A stretch of 64,000 nt of DNA from a gamma proteobacterium symbiont of Ctena orbiculata (lineage in GTDB: Bacteria > Pseudomonadota > Gammaproteobacteria > Chromatiales > Chromatiaceae), in contig QBVC01000010.1 of assembly GCA_003058495.1 (NCBI GenBank), positions 1 to 64,000 on the forward strand. Direction: 5' to 3'. A program made the position numbers and the translations under genes. Below the pieces are notes generated by a model. It was given only the letters and a program-made list of their open reading frames with translations, searched no databases and was not told the origin of the DNA. Below are positions 50,866 to 60,877 of the stretch, one piece after another (position 1 is the first letter of the stretch; every line of letters begins with the position of its first letter).

Positions 50866-52257
50866 ATGCTGCCGGTGATCGCCCTGGTCGGACGTCCCAA
50901 CGTGGGTAAGTCGACCCTCTTCAACCGCTTGACCCGCAGCCGGGATGCCCTGGTGGCGGACCAGCCCGGCCTCACCCGGGACCGTAAGTACGGCACCGGA
51001 ATACTGGGCAGCCACCCCTACGTGGTGGTGGATACGGGAGGCATCAGCGGTGATCAGATCGGCATAGATCAGCTGATGGAGCAGCAGGTGATGCAGGCGA
51101 TCGGCGAGGCCGACCACATCCTCTTTCTGCTCGACGCCAGGGAGGGCTGCACCGCGGGCGACGAGGCGATCGCCCAGCAGCTGCGGCGCACTGGAAAACC
51201 GGTCACCCTCGCGGTCAACAAGAGCGAGGGGATGGAGGGCGATCTGGCCGCCAGCGACTTCTATCGACTGGGCTTCAACCGGCTGCACACCATCGCGGCG
51301 GTGCACGGACGCGGCGTGCGCGGCCTGATCGACGAAGTACTGGAATCCCTGCCCCCCGTGGAGAGGGGATTACCGGCGGAGGAGGGGGGAATTCATATCG
51401 CGGTGGTCGGTCGCCCCAATGTGGGCAAGTCGACCCTGGTGAACCGGATGCTGGGCGAAGAGCGGGTGGTCGCCTACGATCAGCCGGGGACGACCCGGGA
51501 CAGCATCTACATCCCCTTCAGCCGCAACGAGCGCCGCTACACGCTGATCGATACCGCGGGGGTGAGGCGCCGCTCGCGCATCCGCGAGGCGATCGAGAAG
51601 TTCAGCATCATCAAGACGCTGCAGGCGATCGAAGAGGCCAACGTGGTGCTGATGCTGGTGGATGCGCGCCAGGGGATAGGCGAGCAGGACGCCAACCTGG
51701 CGGGGCATGTACTCGACAGCGGCAGGGCGCTGATCCTGGTGATCAACAAGTGGGATGGCCTGAGCGACGAGCAGCGGGAAGGGATCAAGAGCGAGATCGA
51801 GCGCAAGCTGCCGTTTCTCAATTTCGCCCGCCACCACTACATCTCGGCGCTGCACGGCTCCGGGGTGGGGGATCTCTTCGAACTGGTGGAGAAGGTCTAT
51901 CGCAATGCCATGCGCGACCTGCCGACGCCGGAGCTGACTCGCCTGCTCGAGGCCCTGGTGGAGGAGCATCAGCCACCCCAGGTGCGCGGCCGCAGGATCA
52001 AGCTGCGCTATGCCCACCAGGGCGGCAAGAACCCGCCCATCATCGTCATCCACGGCAACCAGACCGAACAGGTGCCGGACAGCTACAGACGCTATCTCGT
52101 CGGCCGCTTCCGCAAGGCGTTGAGGCTTGATGGCACACCCATCCGGATAGAGTTCCGCTCCGGCGACAACCCCTATCAGGGAAAGCGGAACAAACTCACC
52201 AAGCGCCAGATCCAGAAGCGTCAGCGATTGAAGCAGTTCGTAACCCGGAAACGATGA
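50866..52257 (+). CDS. der: Ribosome-associated GTPase Der (EngA)
   Basis: Der is an essential double-GTPase needed for 50S ribosome assembly. The 463 residues hold two GTP-binding domains, each with a P-loop [10 protein letters not shown] (near residues 8 and 182), DTGGI/DTAGV switch motifs and NKSE/NKWD base-recognition motifs, then a KH-like C-terminal domain. It starts one base after bamB and ends in an ATGA overlap with the next gene, a radical SAM protein. Confidence 0.97.
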   Translation: MLPVIALVGRPNVGKSTLFNRLTRSRDALVADQPGLTRDRKYGTGILGSHPYVVVDTGGISGDQIGIDQLMEQQVMQAIGEADHILFLLDAREGCTAGDEAIAQQLRRTGKPVTLAVNKSEGMEGDLAASDFYRLGFNRLHTIAAVHGRGVRGLIDEVLESLPPVERGLPAEEGGIHIAVVGRPNVGKSTLVNRMLGEERVVAYDQPGTTRDSIYIPFSRNERRYTLIDTAGVRRRSRIREAIEKFSIIKTLQAIEEANVVLMLVDARQGIGEQDANLAGHVLDSGRALILVINKWDGLSDEQREGIKSEIERKLPFLNFARHHYISALHGSGVGDLFELVEKVYRNAMRDLPTPELTRLLEALVEEHQPPQVRGRRIKLRYAHQGGKNPPIIVIHGNQTEQVPDSYRRYLVGRFRKALRLDGTPIRIEFRSGDNPYQGKRNKLTKRQIQKRQRLKQFVTRKR

Positions 52258-53546
52258 CGGCGAAATCCCTGGCCTACGTGGAGAAGCTGGAGACCCTGCT
52301 GCAGCGGTCGGGCATAGATCGACTCGATCCCGGGCAGCAGCAGTTTCTCCGCCGGCAGTGCCTCGACTACCGCTTCACTCAGCAGGAGCTGCGGCAGCTG
52401 AGTGATATCGCCGTCGATCTGGCGATGTGGGGAGAGCAACCGTTGGACCAGGTCTGGCCAGATGCGGAACCCGGCAATCTCAATCCGAAACAGCGGCGGC
52501 AGCGGCTCCTCGAGCGTCTGTCCGATCATTGGCGGCAGCTGAAACAGGGGCCCAAGCGTTATCCCCGATTGCCGCTGAGGGTGGCGCCGGAGCTACAACG
52601 CATCACACGCATCGAAGTCGATAAGGAGCGGCTCGCCCTTGGGTCCTGTCCGGTGGCGTCCCCCCGGACCCGCTGCTGCAACCTGATGACCCTGGATGCG
52701 GTGGAGAACTGCGGTTTCGACTGCAGCTACTGCAGCATCCAGTCCTTCTACCATGGCGACGAGGTCCGGTTCGACCGGGATTTCGCGCACAAGCTCGCCC
52801 GCCTCGAACTCGATCCGCAGCGCAGCTACCACATCGGCACGGGGCAGTCATCCGACTCCCTGATGTGGGGCAATCAAGGCGGTGTGCTGGACGCCCTGCT
52901 CGAATTTGCCTGGCGCAATCCAAACGTGATCCTGGAGCTGAAGAGCAAATCGAAGAACGTCAGCCACCTGCTGAAAGCGGAGCTGCCTCCCAATCTGCTC
53001 TGTACCTGGTCGCTCAACACGCCGACGCTGATCGACCATGAGGAGCATCTCACCGCCCCGTTGGAGGATCGTCTGCAGGCGGCCCGTCGTCTCGCGGACC
53101 TCGGGGTGCTGGTGGGTTTTCATCTCCACCCCATGATCCACTATGCGGATTGGCGGCAGGAGTATGGCGCCCTGTTGCAGAGACTGCTGCAAACCTTCTC
53201 CGCGGAGGAGGTGGCGTTGATTTCCCTGGGCACCCTGACCTATATCAAGCCGGTGATCAGGCAGCTGCGGGAGCGCAGGGGATTTCGCAGCAAGATCCTG
53301 CAGATGCCGATGGTGGAGAGCGATGGTAAGCTCTCCTATCCCCGGGAGATCAAGGAACAGATGTTCAGCTTCGCCTATCAATCGCTTCGGCCCTGGCATG
53401 GGGAAGTCTTTTTCTATCTCTGCATGGAGAACCCTGGTCTCTGGCGGCCGGTGTTCGGCTATGAGTATGCCTCGAATCAGGCCTTCGAAACGGCGATGAT
53501 GCAGGCCTACCGGAACAAGATCGCCGCCAACAGGAGCGCCCGGTGA
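52254..53546 (+). CDS. Radical SAM protein of the spore photoproduct lyase (SPL) family
   Basis: The 430-residue protein carries the iron-sulfur motif CGFDCSYC (Cys153, Cys157, Cys160) in the setting [20 protein letters not shown]. This and the following blocks ([16 protein letters not shown], then [14 protein letters not shown]) match SPL-type proteins that occur in non-sporulating bacteria and are annotated as DNA photolyase-like radical SAM proteins. True SPL reverses a thymine dimer of spore DNA; here a DNA repair role is plausible but not shown. It overlaps der (ATGA) and the symporter (GTGA). Confidence 0.8.
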   Translation: MTAKSLAYVEKLETLLQRSGIDRLDPGQQQFLRRQCLDYRFTQQELRQLSDIAVDLAMWGEQPLDQVWPDAEPGNLNPKQRRQRLLERLSDHWRQLKQGPKRYPRLPLRVAPELQRITRIEVDKERLALGSCPVASPRTRCCNLMTLDAVENCGFDCSYCSIQSFYHGDEVRFDRDFAHKLARLELDPQRSYHIGTGQSSDSLMWGNQGGVLDALLEFAWRNPNVILELKSKSKNVSHLLKAELPPNLLCTWSLNTPTLIDHEEHLTAPLEDRLQAARRLADLGVLVGFHLHPMIHYADWRQEYGALLQRLLQTFSAEEVALISLGTLTYIKPVIRQLRERRGFRSKILQMPMVESDGKLSYPREIKEQMFSFAYQSLRPWHGEVFFYLCMENPGLWRPVFGYEYASNQAFETAMMQAYRNKIAANRSAR

Positions 53547-54988
53547 ACGCTGACCAGCTGCTGGTGGGGTTGAGCTTCTTCTGCTATCTGTTGGCGGTGC
53601 TCGGCATCGGCATCGTCGCCTGGCGCCGAACCAGGAGTCTATCCGACTTCGTTTTGGGCGGCAGAAGTTTGGGCAGTTGGGTTGCCGCGCTGAGCGCCAG
53701 CGCCTCCGACATGAGCGGCTGGCTGCTGCTGGGGCTGCCGGGCTATGCCTATGTTGCCGGTCTGGAGTCGTTCTGGCTCGCCCTGGGCCTGCTGATCGGT
53801 ACCTGGCTCAACTGGCGTCTGGTGGCGGCGCGACTGCGCACCGCCTCCGAGGCGGCGGGGAATGCACTCACCCTGCCCGAGTATCTCTCCAACCGCTTCG
53901 AGGATTCCAGCGGACTGATCCGGGTATCCTCATCCTTCTTCGTCCTCCTCTTCTTCCTCTTCTATACCAGCTCGGGCTTGGTTGCCGGCGGCAAGCTCTT
54001 CGAATCGGTGTTCGGACTGCCCTATGTCTGGGCGGTCGCCTCGGGTGCCGCCATCATCATTCTCTATACTGCATTCGGCGGCTTTCTCGCCGTCTCATGG
54101 ACCGATCTTTTCCAGGGTCTGCTGATGTTGTTGGCGCTGGTGGCCATACCCCTCTATGCGCTGCCGGAGCTGGGCGGAATCGATGGCTTTGTGTCGACAA
54201 TGGGTGGGATAAATGGGGAGCTGCTCGATCCGCTGAGCGACAGTAAGGGGGGGCCGCTCGGTTTGATCGCCATCGTCTCATTGATGGCTTGGGGACTGGG
54301 TTATTTCGGTCAACCCCATATCCTGGCACGCTTCAAGGCAATCAAAGAGAGCGGATTCGTACCCAGGGCGGAGCGGATTGCCGTAAGCTGGGTCTTCATC
54401 TCCCTCACCGCCGCCTGCCTGGTGGGCATGATGGGCGTCCCCCTGTTCGAGGTCCCGCTGGAGGATGCGGAGACGGTCTTCATCCGCCTCGTCGAGCTGC
54501 TCTTCCATCCCCTGGTGGCCGGGATCTGCCTGGCCGCCATTCTGGCGGCCATCATGAGTACCGCCGATTCCCAGCTGTTGGTCTCCTCCAGCACCTTTAC
54601 CGCTGACCTCTATCGCCTGTTGCTGCGCAAACAGGCGAGTGAGGCGGAGTTGGTGATAGTGGGTCGCCTGGCGGTGTTGTCGATTGCCTTGGTCGCCTTG
54701 CTGTTGGCGCTGGATCGCGAGAGCAAGGTACTCGACCTGGTCTCCTACGCCTGGGCCGGATTTGGTGCCGCCTTCGGTCCGGCGGTGTTGCTCTCCCTCT
54801 ACTGGAAGGGGATGAATCGTTGGGGCGCGCTGGCGGGGATAGTCAGCGGAGGATTGACGGTGGTGATCTGGAAACCACTGCAGGGCGGCCTCTTCGACCT
54901 CTATGAAATCATCCCCGGCTTTCTCATCTCACTCCTGATGATCCTGCTGGTCAGCCGCCTAACCGCCACCAGGCCACCATCCAGTTAA
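53543..54988 (+). CDS. putP: Sodium/solute symporter, PutP-like (sodium/proline)
   Basis: The 481-residue membrane protein has about 13 hydrophobic helices and the sodium:solute symporter signatures: DFVLGGRSLGSWVAALSASA near residue 33, the SDMSGWLLLGLPG region near 55 and GYFGQPHILARFKAI near 255. This matches the PutP branch, which imports proline with sodium; related substrates cannot be excluded. The start is a GTG overlapping the preceding stop (GTGA). No putA is nearby. A TetR gene follows after about 200 bases. Confidence 0.88.
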   Translation: MNADQLLVGLSFFCYLLAVLGIGIVAWRRTRSLSDFVLGGRSLGSWVAALSASASDMSGWLLLGLPGYAYVAGLESFWLALGLLIGTWLNWRLVAARLRTASEAAGNALTLPEYLSNRFEDSSGLIRVSSSFFVLLFFLFYTSSGLVAGGKLFESVFGLPYVWAVASGAAIIILYTAFGGFLAVSWTDLFQGLLMLLALVAIPLYALPELGGIDGFVSTMGGINGELLDPLSDSKGGPLGLIAIVSLMAWGLGYFGQPHILARFKAIKESGFVPRAERIAVSWVFISLTAACLVGMMGVPLFEVPLEDAETVFIRLVELLFHPLVAGICLAAILAAIMSTADSQLLVSSSTFTADLYRLLLRKQASEAELVIVGRLAVLSIALVALLLALDRESKVLDLVSYAWAGFGAAFGPAVLLSLYWKGMNRWGALAGIVSGGLTVVIWKPLQGGLFDLYEIIPGFLISLLMILLVSRLTATRPPSS

Positions 54989-55040
54989 TCCTCCTGTTTT
55001 CAGTAAGATCAGACGTTTTGTTTTGACTGCCGTGGCCGTC

Positions 55041-55054
55041 TGTTCAAATGAACA
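55041..55054. promoter_or_regulatory. Palindrome upstream of the tetR-type gene
   Basis: TGTTCA-AA-TGAACA is a 6-bp arm dyad about 145 bases before the regulator start, in an AT-rich stretch with a second imperfect dyad (AGTGT-N8-ACACT) nearby. It could be an operator for the regulator; this is an inference from symmetry only. Confidence 0.35.
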
Positions 55055-55197
55055 TCATTTAATAAAACATTGTTACATATAGGAATCTTGTGCATGAGAT
55101 CACTGTGTGAACCGCGGGATAGTGTGATAGTGAACACTTAGGCTCGACAGATGGACAGATCCAACAATGGAATGTAGACAGATAATCAGGAGTGATT

Positions 55198-55851
55198 ATG
55201 GGAAGACGGGGTGAACACAGTAAATCGGAAATCGAGTGTATGGCCCTCGAGGCAGCGGAAGCCATTATCGAAGCCGAGGGTTATGACGCACTCTCCGCGC
55301 GCAAGGTGGCTTCAGCCATCGGTTATACGGTCGGAAGTCTCTATTTCGTATTCAGGAATCTCGACGAGCTGGTGCAACGGATCAATGGGCGCACCCTGGA
55401 TCAGCTCTATGCCGGCCTGATCGAGGCGCTCTCGGACTGCCGGCATCCACAGCAGTGCATCTATGCCCTGGGCGGCGCCTATCTGGGGTTCGCCGCCCGC
55501 CATCCGCATCGCTGGCGTATGATATTCGAGCAGCAGCCACGGGACGACAAACTCACCATCGAGGTCTACCAGGAGAAGATGGATCGGCTCTATGAGTTGA
55601 TGGAAATACAGCTGAAGGCGCTGGCAGCCCGCCCCGAGGAAGAGGTCTTCATCGCCACCCGGGCGCTCTGGAGCGGAATACAGGGTATCGCCTCGATGAC
55701 GATAGGCCGAATACCCGACAGCGAGGAAGAGCAGTGGGCGCACAAGCTATCCAGGCATCTCATCGGCCACTATCTCACCGGTCTAGGCACGACCCAATTC
55801 AGCAGCAGGGTCAATCAACCAGTCGGTCAACTCGTCGACTATCCGAAATGA
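55198..55851 (+). CDS. TetR-family transcriptional regulator
   Basis: The 217-residue protein starts with a TetR DNA-binding domain: ALSARKVASAIGYTVGSLYF near residues 30-50 is the helix-turn-helix, and FRNLDELVQRIN follows. The C-terminal part (about 85-205, including HPHRWRMIFEQQP) resembles the WHG-type effector domain. The ATG at 55198 follows TCAGGAG by 6 bases; a GTG at 55192 is also possible. Neighbours (putP-like symporter, apbC) do not reveal its target. Confidence 0.85.
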   Translation: MGRRGEHSKSEIECMALEAAEAIIEAEGYDALSARKVASAIGYTVGSLYFVFRNLDELVQRINGRTLDQLYAGLIEALSDCRHPQQCIYALGGAYLGFAARHPHRWRMIFEQQPRDDKLTIEVYQEKMDRLYELMEIQLKALAARPEEEVFIATRALWSGIQGIASMTIGRIPDSEEEQWAHKLSRHLIGHYLTGLGTTQFSSRVNQPVGQLVDYPK

Positions 55852-55865
55852 GCGGCATCAAGGGT

Positions 55866-55902
55866 CGGGTCTGAATTCACTCCAAGTCCGAATTCAGGCC
55901 CG
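55866..55902. repeat. 13-bp inverted repeat after the tetR-type gene
   Basis: CGGGTCTGAATTC pairs with GAATTCAGGCCCG (one G-T pair) across an 11-base loop, 14 bases after the stop. No T-run follows, so it is a stable hairpin rather than a clear terminator. Confidence 0.55.
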
Positions 55903-56034
55903 GCCCACACCTTCCAGGCAAAAACCCACCAAAATACTTGGTATCTAGACGCGATTTTCGTGTAGAATCCCCCGCCATGATTTTTCAGTAAATACGACGG
56001 ACCCTCAATCTGTCCGCAGCAGGAGTAACTGACG

Positions 56035-57126
56035 ATGTCTGACCTGACACAAGATTCTGTAAATGAGGCCATCAAGGGGTATCTGGAACCACACCTCGAG
56101 AAGGACCTGGTAACCGCCAAGGCGATCAAATCCATCGCCATCGAGGGTGGCAAGGTGAGCGTGGCGGTCGAGCTGGGTTTTCCAGCCAAGGGTTGTATGG
56201 GGGATATTTCCGCAGCCATACAGGAGAAGGTGGGGGCGCTGCCCGGCGTGGAGAGCGTCGAGGTCGATATCAGCGCCAAGGTCGTTGCCCATTCAGTACA
56301 GAAATCCCTCAAGCCGATCGACAACATCAAGAACATCATCGCCGTTGCATCCGGCAAGGGCGGTGTCGGCAAATCCACCACGGCGGTCAACCTGGCCCTT
56401 GCCCTGGCGGAAGAGGGGGCCAAGGTCGGTGTCCTCGATGCGGATATCTATGGTCCCTCACAGCCGCGCATGCTGGGGATCCAGGGCAAGCCCGAGTCGA
56501 AGGACGGCAAGACCCTGGAGCCGATGGAGGGCTATGGCATGCAGGCGATGTCGATCGGTTTTCTGATCGATGAAGAGACGCCGATGATCTGGCGCGGGCC
56601 GATGGTGACCCAGGCCCTGGAGCAACTGCTCAACGACACCAACTGGGACGGACTCGACTACCTGGTGGTGGATCTCCCCCCGGGAACCGGCGACACCCAG
56701 CTGACCCTGGCGCAAAAGGTGCCGGTCTCCGGCGCGGTGATCGTCACCACGCCGCAGGATATTGCCCTGCTGGATGCGCGCAAGGGGCTGAAGATGTTTG
56801 AGAAGGTCGAGGTGCCGGTGCTGGGCATAGTGGAAAACATGAGTATCCATATCTGCTCGAAATGCGGCCACGAGGAGCATATCTTCGGTCAGGGCGGCGG
56901 TTCCTCCATGGCGGCCCAGTACAGCGTCGATCTGCTGGGCGCGCTGCCCCTCGATATCCGGATCCGTGAGGAGACCGATGGCGGCAAGCCGACCGTGGTC
57001 GCCGAACCCGAATCCCGCATCTCGCAGATCTATCGCGAGATTGCCCGCAAGACCGCCGCCAAGCTCTCGTTACAGGCCAAGGATTATGCGGCCAAGTTCC
57101 CGAATATCGTGATTCAGAATAATTGA
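56035..57126 (+). CDS. apbC: Iron-sulfur cluster carrier protein ApbC/Mrp
   Basis: The 363-residue protein has an N-terminal MIP18/DUF59 domain (about 5-85) and a Mrp/NBP35 ATPase domain with the deviant P-loop GKGGVGKST near residues 107-115. A C-x-x-C (Cys274, Cys277, ICSKCGHEEHI) is expected to bind a transient 4Fe-4S cluster. It delivers clusters to apo-proteins in the cytoplasm. AGGAG lies 8 bases before the ATG; TAGAAT at 55963-55968 is a possible -10 with a long spacer to TTGGTA. Confidence 0.95.
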   Translation: MSDLTQDSVNEAIKGYLEPHLEKDLVTAKAIKSIAIEGGKVSVAVELGFPAKGCMGDISAAIQEKVGALPGVESVEVDISAKVVAHSVQKSLKPIDNIKNIIAVASGKGGVGKSTTAVNLALALAEEGAKVGVLDADIYGPSQPRMLGIQGKPESKDGKTLEPMEGYGMQAMSIGFLIDEETPMIWRGPMVTQALEQLLNDTNWDGLDYLVVDLPPGTGDTQLTLAQKVPVSGAVIVTTPQDIALLDARKGLKMFEKVEVPVLGIVENMSIHICSKCGHEEHIFGQGGGSSMAAQYSVDLLGALPLDIRIREETDGGKPTVVAEPESRISQIYREIARKTAAKLSLQAKDYAAKFPNIVIQNN

Positions 57127-57155
57127 CGATTAGCCATTGCAGGCTGTTGGATTAT

Positions 57156-57202
57156 CACGAAGGGCACGAAGAACATTGATGACACTCTTAGTGCCCTTCG
57201 TG
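57156..57202. repeat. Perfect 12-bp inverted repeat (CACGAAGGGCAC type)
   Basis: CACGAAGGGCAC at 57156-57167 and GTGCCCTTCGTG at 57191-57202 are exact complements with a 23-base loop. This resembles the dispersed CACGAAGGGCACGAAG repeat found in many proteobacterial intergenic regions. It follows apbC by 30 bases and could fold in the transcript; there is no T-run. Confidence 0.65.
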
Positions 57203-57345
57203 GTGTAAATCAGCCCTGTTTTGCAGATGCGGCCCCGTTTTCCGGGCACAACTATCCAATGATTGGTTTATTTGCGCTAGTCTGCATTCAATACGACAGA
57301 GGGTGGCAGTTCTGACAACGCTGCGTTGGGATGATCAAGGTGCAC

Positions 57346-57367
57346 GTCATTCCGGCGCAGGCCGGAA
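57346..57367 (+). repeat. REP-like palindrome, first copy
   Basis: GTCATTCCGGC-GCAG-GCCGGAA has a 7-bp stem. A second copy in opposite orientation lies at 57470-57491, so the two flank about 100 bases. Confidence 0.6.
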
Positions 57368-57469
57368 GCCGGGGGATCGAGTTGACAACCCTTGTTTAGG
57401 CCCAGTCCTCGAATGTGCTTTTAACCTTGAGTTTGTTTGTCACTTGGTTCATATCCCTGCATGTCTTGA

Positions 57470-57491
57470 TTCCGGCATTCGCCGGAATGAC
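57470..57491 (-). repeat. REP-like palindrome, inverted second copy
   Basis: TTCCGGC-ATTC-GCCGGAATGAC is the reverse-orientation copy of the unit at 57346. Pairs like this occur in REP/BIME-type arrays. Confidence 0.6.
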
Positions 57492-57529
57492 GAATATTTA
57501 CAGATCAGTGTAATCGGAGCATAAGTCGC

Positions 57530-58171
57530 TTAATCCCTTATCCAGGGCCTCTCCGGCGATAATGCCTGCCATCTGTTGATGATGCCGCAGAAGAGTCTTG
57601 CGGTCTGCTGGGTATCGTAGATAGCCGAGTGCGCCTCGCTGCTGTCCCAGTCGAGACCGGCGGCCTTTGCCGCCTTGGCGAGCACGGTTTGGCCGTAGGC
57701 CACGCCCGCCAGGGTGACGGTGTCGAAGGTGCTGAAGGGATGGAAAGGGTTACGCTTGATCCCCGTTCTTTCGACGGCGGCGTTGAGAAAGCCGAGATCG
57801 AAAAAGGCATTGTGGCCCACCAGGATCGCCCGCTTGCAGCCGCTTGCCTTGACCGCCTTGCGGATCGGGGCGAACAGCTGCCGCAGGGCCTCCTTCTCCG
57901 GCAGTGCGTCGCGAAACGGGTGCTGCGGATCGATGCCGTTGAATTCGAGTGCCTTTGGGTCGATATTGGCGCCCTCGAAGGGGATCAGGTGATAGGCATG
58001 GGTCTCGGCCGGGTGGAGCATGCCCGCTTGATCGATGGCGATGGTGGTTGCGGCGATCTCAAGCAGGGCATCCTTGGCGGCATCGAAGCCACCGGTCTCC
58101 ACATCGACGACCACGGGCAGATAGCCGCGAAATCTCTGTCCCATGGCGCTGTTGTAGGTGGTCTCGCTCAT
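57530..58171 (-). CDS. rnt: Ribonuclease T
   Basis: RNase T is a DEDDh 3'-5' exonuclease that trims tRNA and other RNA ends. The 213 residues carry the ExoI motif DVETGGF (Asp23, Glu25), ExoII in [12 protein letters not shown] near residue 115 and ExoIII in [11 protein letters not shown] (His181, Asp186). The length and the C-terminal RPW-type end agree with Rnt rather than DnaQ. The gene is divergent from mlaA across 268 bases that hold no recognised gene. Confidence 0.93.
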   Translation of the reverse strand: MSETTYNSAMGQRFRGYLPVVVDVETGGFDAAKDALLEIAATTIAIDQAGMLHPAETHAYHLIPFEGANIDPKALEFNGIDPQHPFRDALPEKEALRQLFAPIRKAVKASGCKRAILVGHNAFFDLGFLNAAVERTGIKRNPFHPFSTFDTVTLAGVAYGQTVLAKAAKAAGLDWDSSEAHSAIYDTQQTARLFCGIINRWQALSPERPWIRD

Positions 58172-58439
58172 CGACGCTAGGATAAAGAAAGGTGGTCTGT
58201 TTTACGACTCTTTTTCGGCGCCTCCAAGGCGCGCGGATGGCCGGATTGAGTGTTTAAATTCTACTCAAAATCGGATATCGATGGTGTTTCGGGACTATAT
58301 CACGCAAGTTTGACCATTTTCATTTCACCTGCGACCGATCAGGCTGATATGATGTCGTACTTAACTGTTCCTTAAGAAAGAAGAAGAGGTCCTGGTTAAC
58401 CGATGCTCGCAAGTGAGCAGCCGTTAATCGGTCCGAACA

Positions 58440-59207
58440 ATGAGCTTGAGCGCCGTGAGTAATAGGATTGTCATTGTCAGCCTGCTGCTGCTGTTTCTTA
58501 ACGGCTGTGCCAGTATGCAAAACCTGCACCCCGCTGATCCTCTCGAGTCGGTCAATCGGGGCATCGACCAGTTCAACCAGGAGTTTGATCAATATGTGGC
58601 CAAGCCGGTGGCCAAAGGCTATCGTGTCGTTACGCCTTCACTGCTCGATCTGGGGATAACCAATTTTTTCAACAATCTCGCCGATGTCCCATCGGCGGTC
58701 AACAATCTGCTGCAACTCAAACCGACCCATGCGCTGACCGATCTCGGACGGGTCTGTATCAATACCACGCTGGGCATCTTCGGACTCTTCGATGTGGCGT
58801 CCGATATGGGCATACCCAACTATAAAGAGGACCTGGGACAGACCCTGGGTTTTTGGGGGATGGGTGACACGCCCTATCTGGTGGTGCCGTTTCTCGGACC
58901 CACCACGCTGCGTGATCTGATTGGCCTGGCGGGCGACACCTGGATGAATCCGATCAGCTATCCAAGTCAGGAGACCTACTACGCCCTGACTACCCTGCGA
59001 CTCATCGACGTGCGTGCCGATCTGCTCGAGGCCGGAGATGTTCTGGATGAGGCTGCCGTGGACCGATACGCCTTCCAGCGTGAGTTTTATCTGCAGAAGA
59101 GGGATTCACAGATCAAGGACGGCCTCAACCATATGAGTGAAGACGACCTCTTCGATGACACCTTCTTCGATGATGAGGATGTGCCGTTCCCTGAGGATGA
59201 GCTGTGA
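58440..59207 (+). CDS. mlaA: Outer-membrane phospholipid transport lipoprotein MlaA (VacJ)
   Basis: MlaA removes mislocalised phospholipids from the outer leaflet of the outer membrane and passes them to MlaC. The 255 residues start with a lipoprotein signal with lipobox LNGC (Cys23) and continue with ADPLESVNRGIDQFNQEFDQ and the GWGIGDTPYLVVPFLG-like GFWGMGDTPYLVVPFLGP near residue 138. An acidic tail (EDDLFDDTFFDDED) ends the protein. Other mla genes are not in the window. It is convergent with pyrC, 3 bases apart. Confidence 0.95.
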   Translation: MSLSAVSNRIVIVSLLLLFLNGCASMQNLHPADPLESVNRGIDQFNQEFDQYVAKPVAKGYRVVTPSLLDLGITNFFNNLADVPSAVNNLLQLKPTHALTDLGRVCINTTLGIFGLFDVASDMGIPNYKEDLGQTLGFWGMGDTPYLVVPFLGPTTLRDLIGLAGDTWMNPISYPSQETYYALTTLRLIDVRADLLEAGDVLDEAAVDRYAFQREFYLQKRDSQIKDGLNHMSEDDLFDDTFFDDEDVPFPEDEL

Positions 59208-59210
59208 GGC

Positions 59211-60242
59211 TCAGCGAACCAGCCGCCAGCTGATTGTCTCCCCGCTGCGCAGTGGCACCACCCGGTCTTCGCCGAACTGATAGCTTTGCGGGGATTTCCA
59301 GGGCCGCTTCTCCAGGATGATCTTGTCCCGGTTTCTGGGCAGGCGGTAGAAGTCGGGACCGAAGAGGCTGGCAAAGCCTTCCAGCTTATCCAGGGCATCG
59401 GCCCCCTCGAACACCTCTGCGTAGAGTTCGATCGCCGCATGGGCGGTGTAACAGCCCGCGCAGCCGCAGGCACACTCCTTGGCGTGTTGTGGATGGGGGG
59501 CGCTGTCGGTACCGAGGAAAAAATGGGGTTCGCCGCTGGTTGCCGCCGCAATCAATGCCGCTTGATGACTCTCCCGCTTCAGGATCGGCAGGCAGTAGTA
59601 GTGGGGGCGTATACCGCCAACCAGCATCGCATTGCGGTTGTACATAAGGTGCTGCACCGTGATGGTCGCCGCTATGTTGCCTTCTGCGGCGCGGACGAAA
59701 TCGACCGCCTGCTTGGTGGTGACATGTTCAAAAACCATGGGCAGGGCTGGAAAATCCCGCGCCAGCGGCTGCAGATGACGATCGATAAAGACCTGTTCGC
59801 GGTCGAAAATGTCCACATCCGGATCGGTCACCTCGGCGTGAATCAGTAGCGGCAGCCCCTCTTTCTGCATCGTCTCGAGGGCCGGATAGCAGTTTCTGAT
59901 GTCGGTGACGCCGGCGTCGGAATGGGTGGTGGCGCCCGCGGGGTAGAGCTTTATCCCTTTGACAATACCGCTCTGCTTCGCCGCGATCACCTCGTCACTG
60001 CTGATGCGGTCGGTCATATAGAGGGTCATCAGCGGATTGAAGTCACTCGTTTGGGGCAGTGCGGCGAGAATACGCTCCCTGTAGGCCTGGGCCATGGCCG
60101 TGGTCGTGACCGGCGGCTTCAAATTAGGCATCACGATGGCGCGGGCGAAACGCTCTGCGCTGTGGGCTACCACGGATGCCATGGCTTCATCGTCACGAAG
60201 ATGGAGGTGCCAGTCGTCAGGTCGGATGAGGGTGATTTGCAT
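59211..60242 (-). CDS. pyrC: Dihydroorotase
   Basis: PyrC closes carbamoyl-aspartate to dihydroorotate in pyrimidine synthesis. The 343-residue length matches the Escherichia coli type. Zinc ligands are visible in [13 protein letters not shown] (His12, His14), and [16 protein letters not shown] near residue 94 contains the carboxylated lysine; [12 protein letters not shown] near 133 and [13 protein letters not shown] near 248 complete the active site. The short loop with CGCAGCY follows. The AT-rich leader separates it from the sulfur-globule genes. Confidence 0.96.
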   Translation of the reverse strand: MQITLIRPDDWHLHLRDDEAMASVVAHSAERFARAIVMPNLKPPVTTTAMAQAYRERILAALPQTSDFNPLMTLYMTDRISSDEVIAAKQSGIVKGIKLYPAGATTHSDAGVTDIRNCYPALETMQKEGLPLLIHAEVTDPDVDIFDREQVFIDRHLQPLARDFPALPMVFEHVTTKQAVDFVRAAEGNIAATITVQHLMYNRNAMLVGGIRPHYYCLPILKRESHQAALIAAATSGEPHFFLGTDSAPHPQHAKECACGCAGCYTAHAAIELYAEVFEGADALDKLEGFASLFGPDFYRLPRNRDKIILEKRPWKSPQSYQFGEDRVVPLRSGETISWRLVR

Positions 60243-60431
60243 GCTTTACCGATCCGGTGGGTTATTTCGTTATTGGGAATATTAGAAAATACCTATTTAA
60301 AGGTTTTTTACAATTAGAAATCGCAATTTGTTAAATTAAGTAATTACTAATATTCTATACCTCGAAGGCTACGCTGTATCTGCTTTCCAAAAATACATCA
60401 CGATTACATTCTATCTCGAGGAGAGTGAATA

Positions 60432-60776
60432 ATGAAAAAGATCGTTCAAGCTTCTGCAGCTGCTGCTCTGATCGTTGCTTCCGCTTCCGCTTCCGCATGG
60501 TGGGGCGGCCCAGGCTGGGGAAATCGCGGCTGGAATAACGACGGCTGGGGTGACGGCTGGGGTGATGGCTCTGGTGACTTCAGCTTCGGCATGAGCGGCA
60601 GCGCTCGCGGTTCCGGCTATGGCCGTGGCTACAACACCTATCGTGACTACTACGGTTACGGTCCCTATGGCTATGGCGCACCCTATGGCTACGGTGCTCC
60701 TTATGGTTACGGCTATCCGCCAGTAGCACCTGCGGCACCGGCTGCTCCCGCTGCTCCGGCTGCACCTGCCAAGTAA
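60432..60776 (+). CDS. Sulfur globule family protein (short form)
   Basis: The 114-residue precursor has a Sec signal peptide ([19 protein letters not shown], cleavage after ASA near residue 22) and a mature part rich in Gly, Tyr and Trp: [27 protein letters not shown], and the GYGRGYN[12 protein letters not shown] core, then repeats of PYGYGA and an AAP-rich tail. This composition matches sulfur globule proteins of purple sulfur bacteria, which coat periplasmic sulfur granules. GAGGAGAG lies 9 bases before the ATG. The AT-rich leader (60243-60431) may hold the promoter. It is followed by a paralogous gene after 101 bases. Confidence 0.78.
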   Translation: MKKIVQASAAAALIVASASASAWWGGPGWGNRGWNNDGWGDGWGDGSGDFSFGMSGSARGSGYGRGYNTYRDYYGYGPYGYGAPYGYGAPYGYGYPPVAPAAPAAPAAPAAPAK

Positions 60777-60877
60777 AGCGTTACAAAAAGCCAAATCACA
60801 GGGAATCCTCGGCACAGGGACGTGCACTGGCAACCAAGCGTGGTTTTCGACAATACATTATTTCCGGGTAAGTAAAA

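Larger units (their letters stand above)
57127..57529. other. Gene-free stretch between apbC and rnt, filled with repeats
   Basis: The 403 bases hold no convincing gene; a 73-codon frame at 57303-57524 lies across the repeats and has no family look. Three inverted-repeat units are listed separately. The rest is unremarkable. Confidence 0.6.

Noticed and set aside
55040-55055. LexA-like box (CTGT-N8-ACAT) before the TetR gene
   Set aside because: The right half differs from ACAG, and there is no SOS gene next to it; the symmetry is better explained as a local palindrome.
57303-57524. 73-codon plus-strand frame after apbC
   Set aside because: It runs through REP-like repeats and has no start context or family look.
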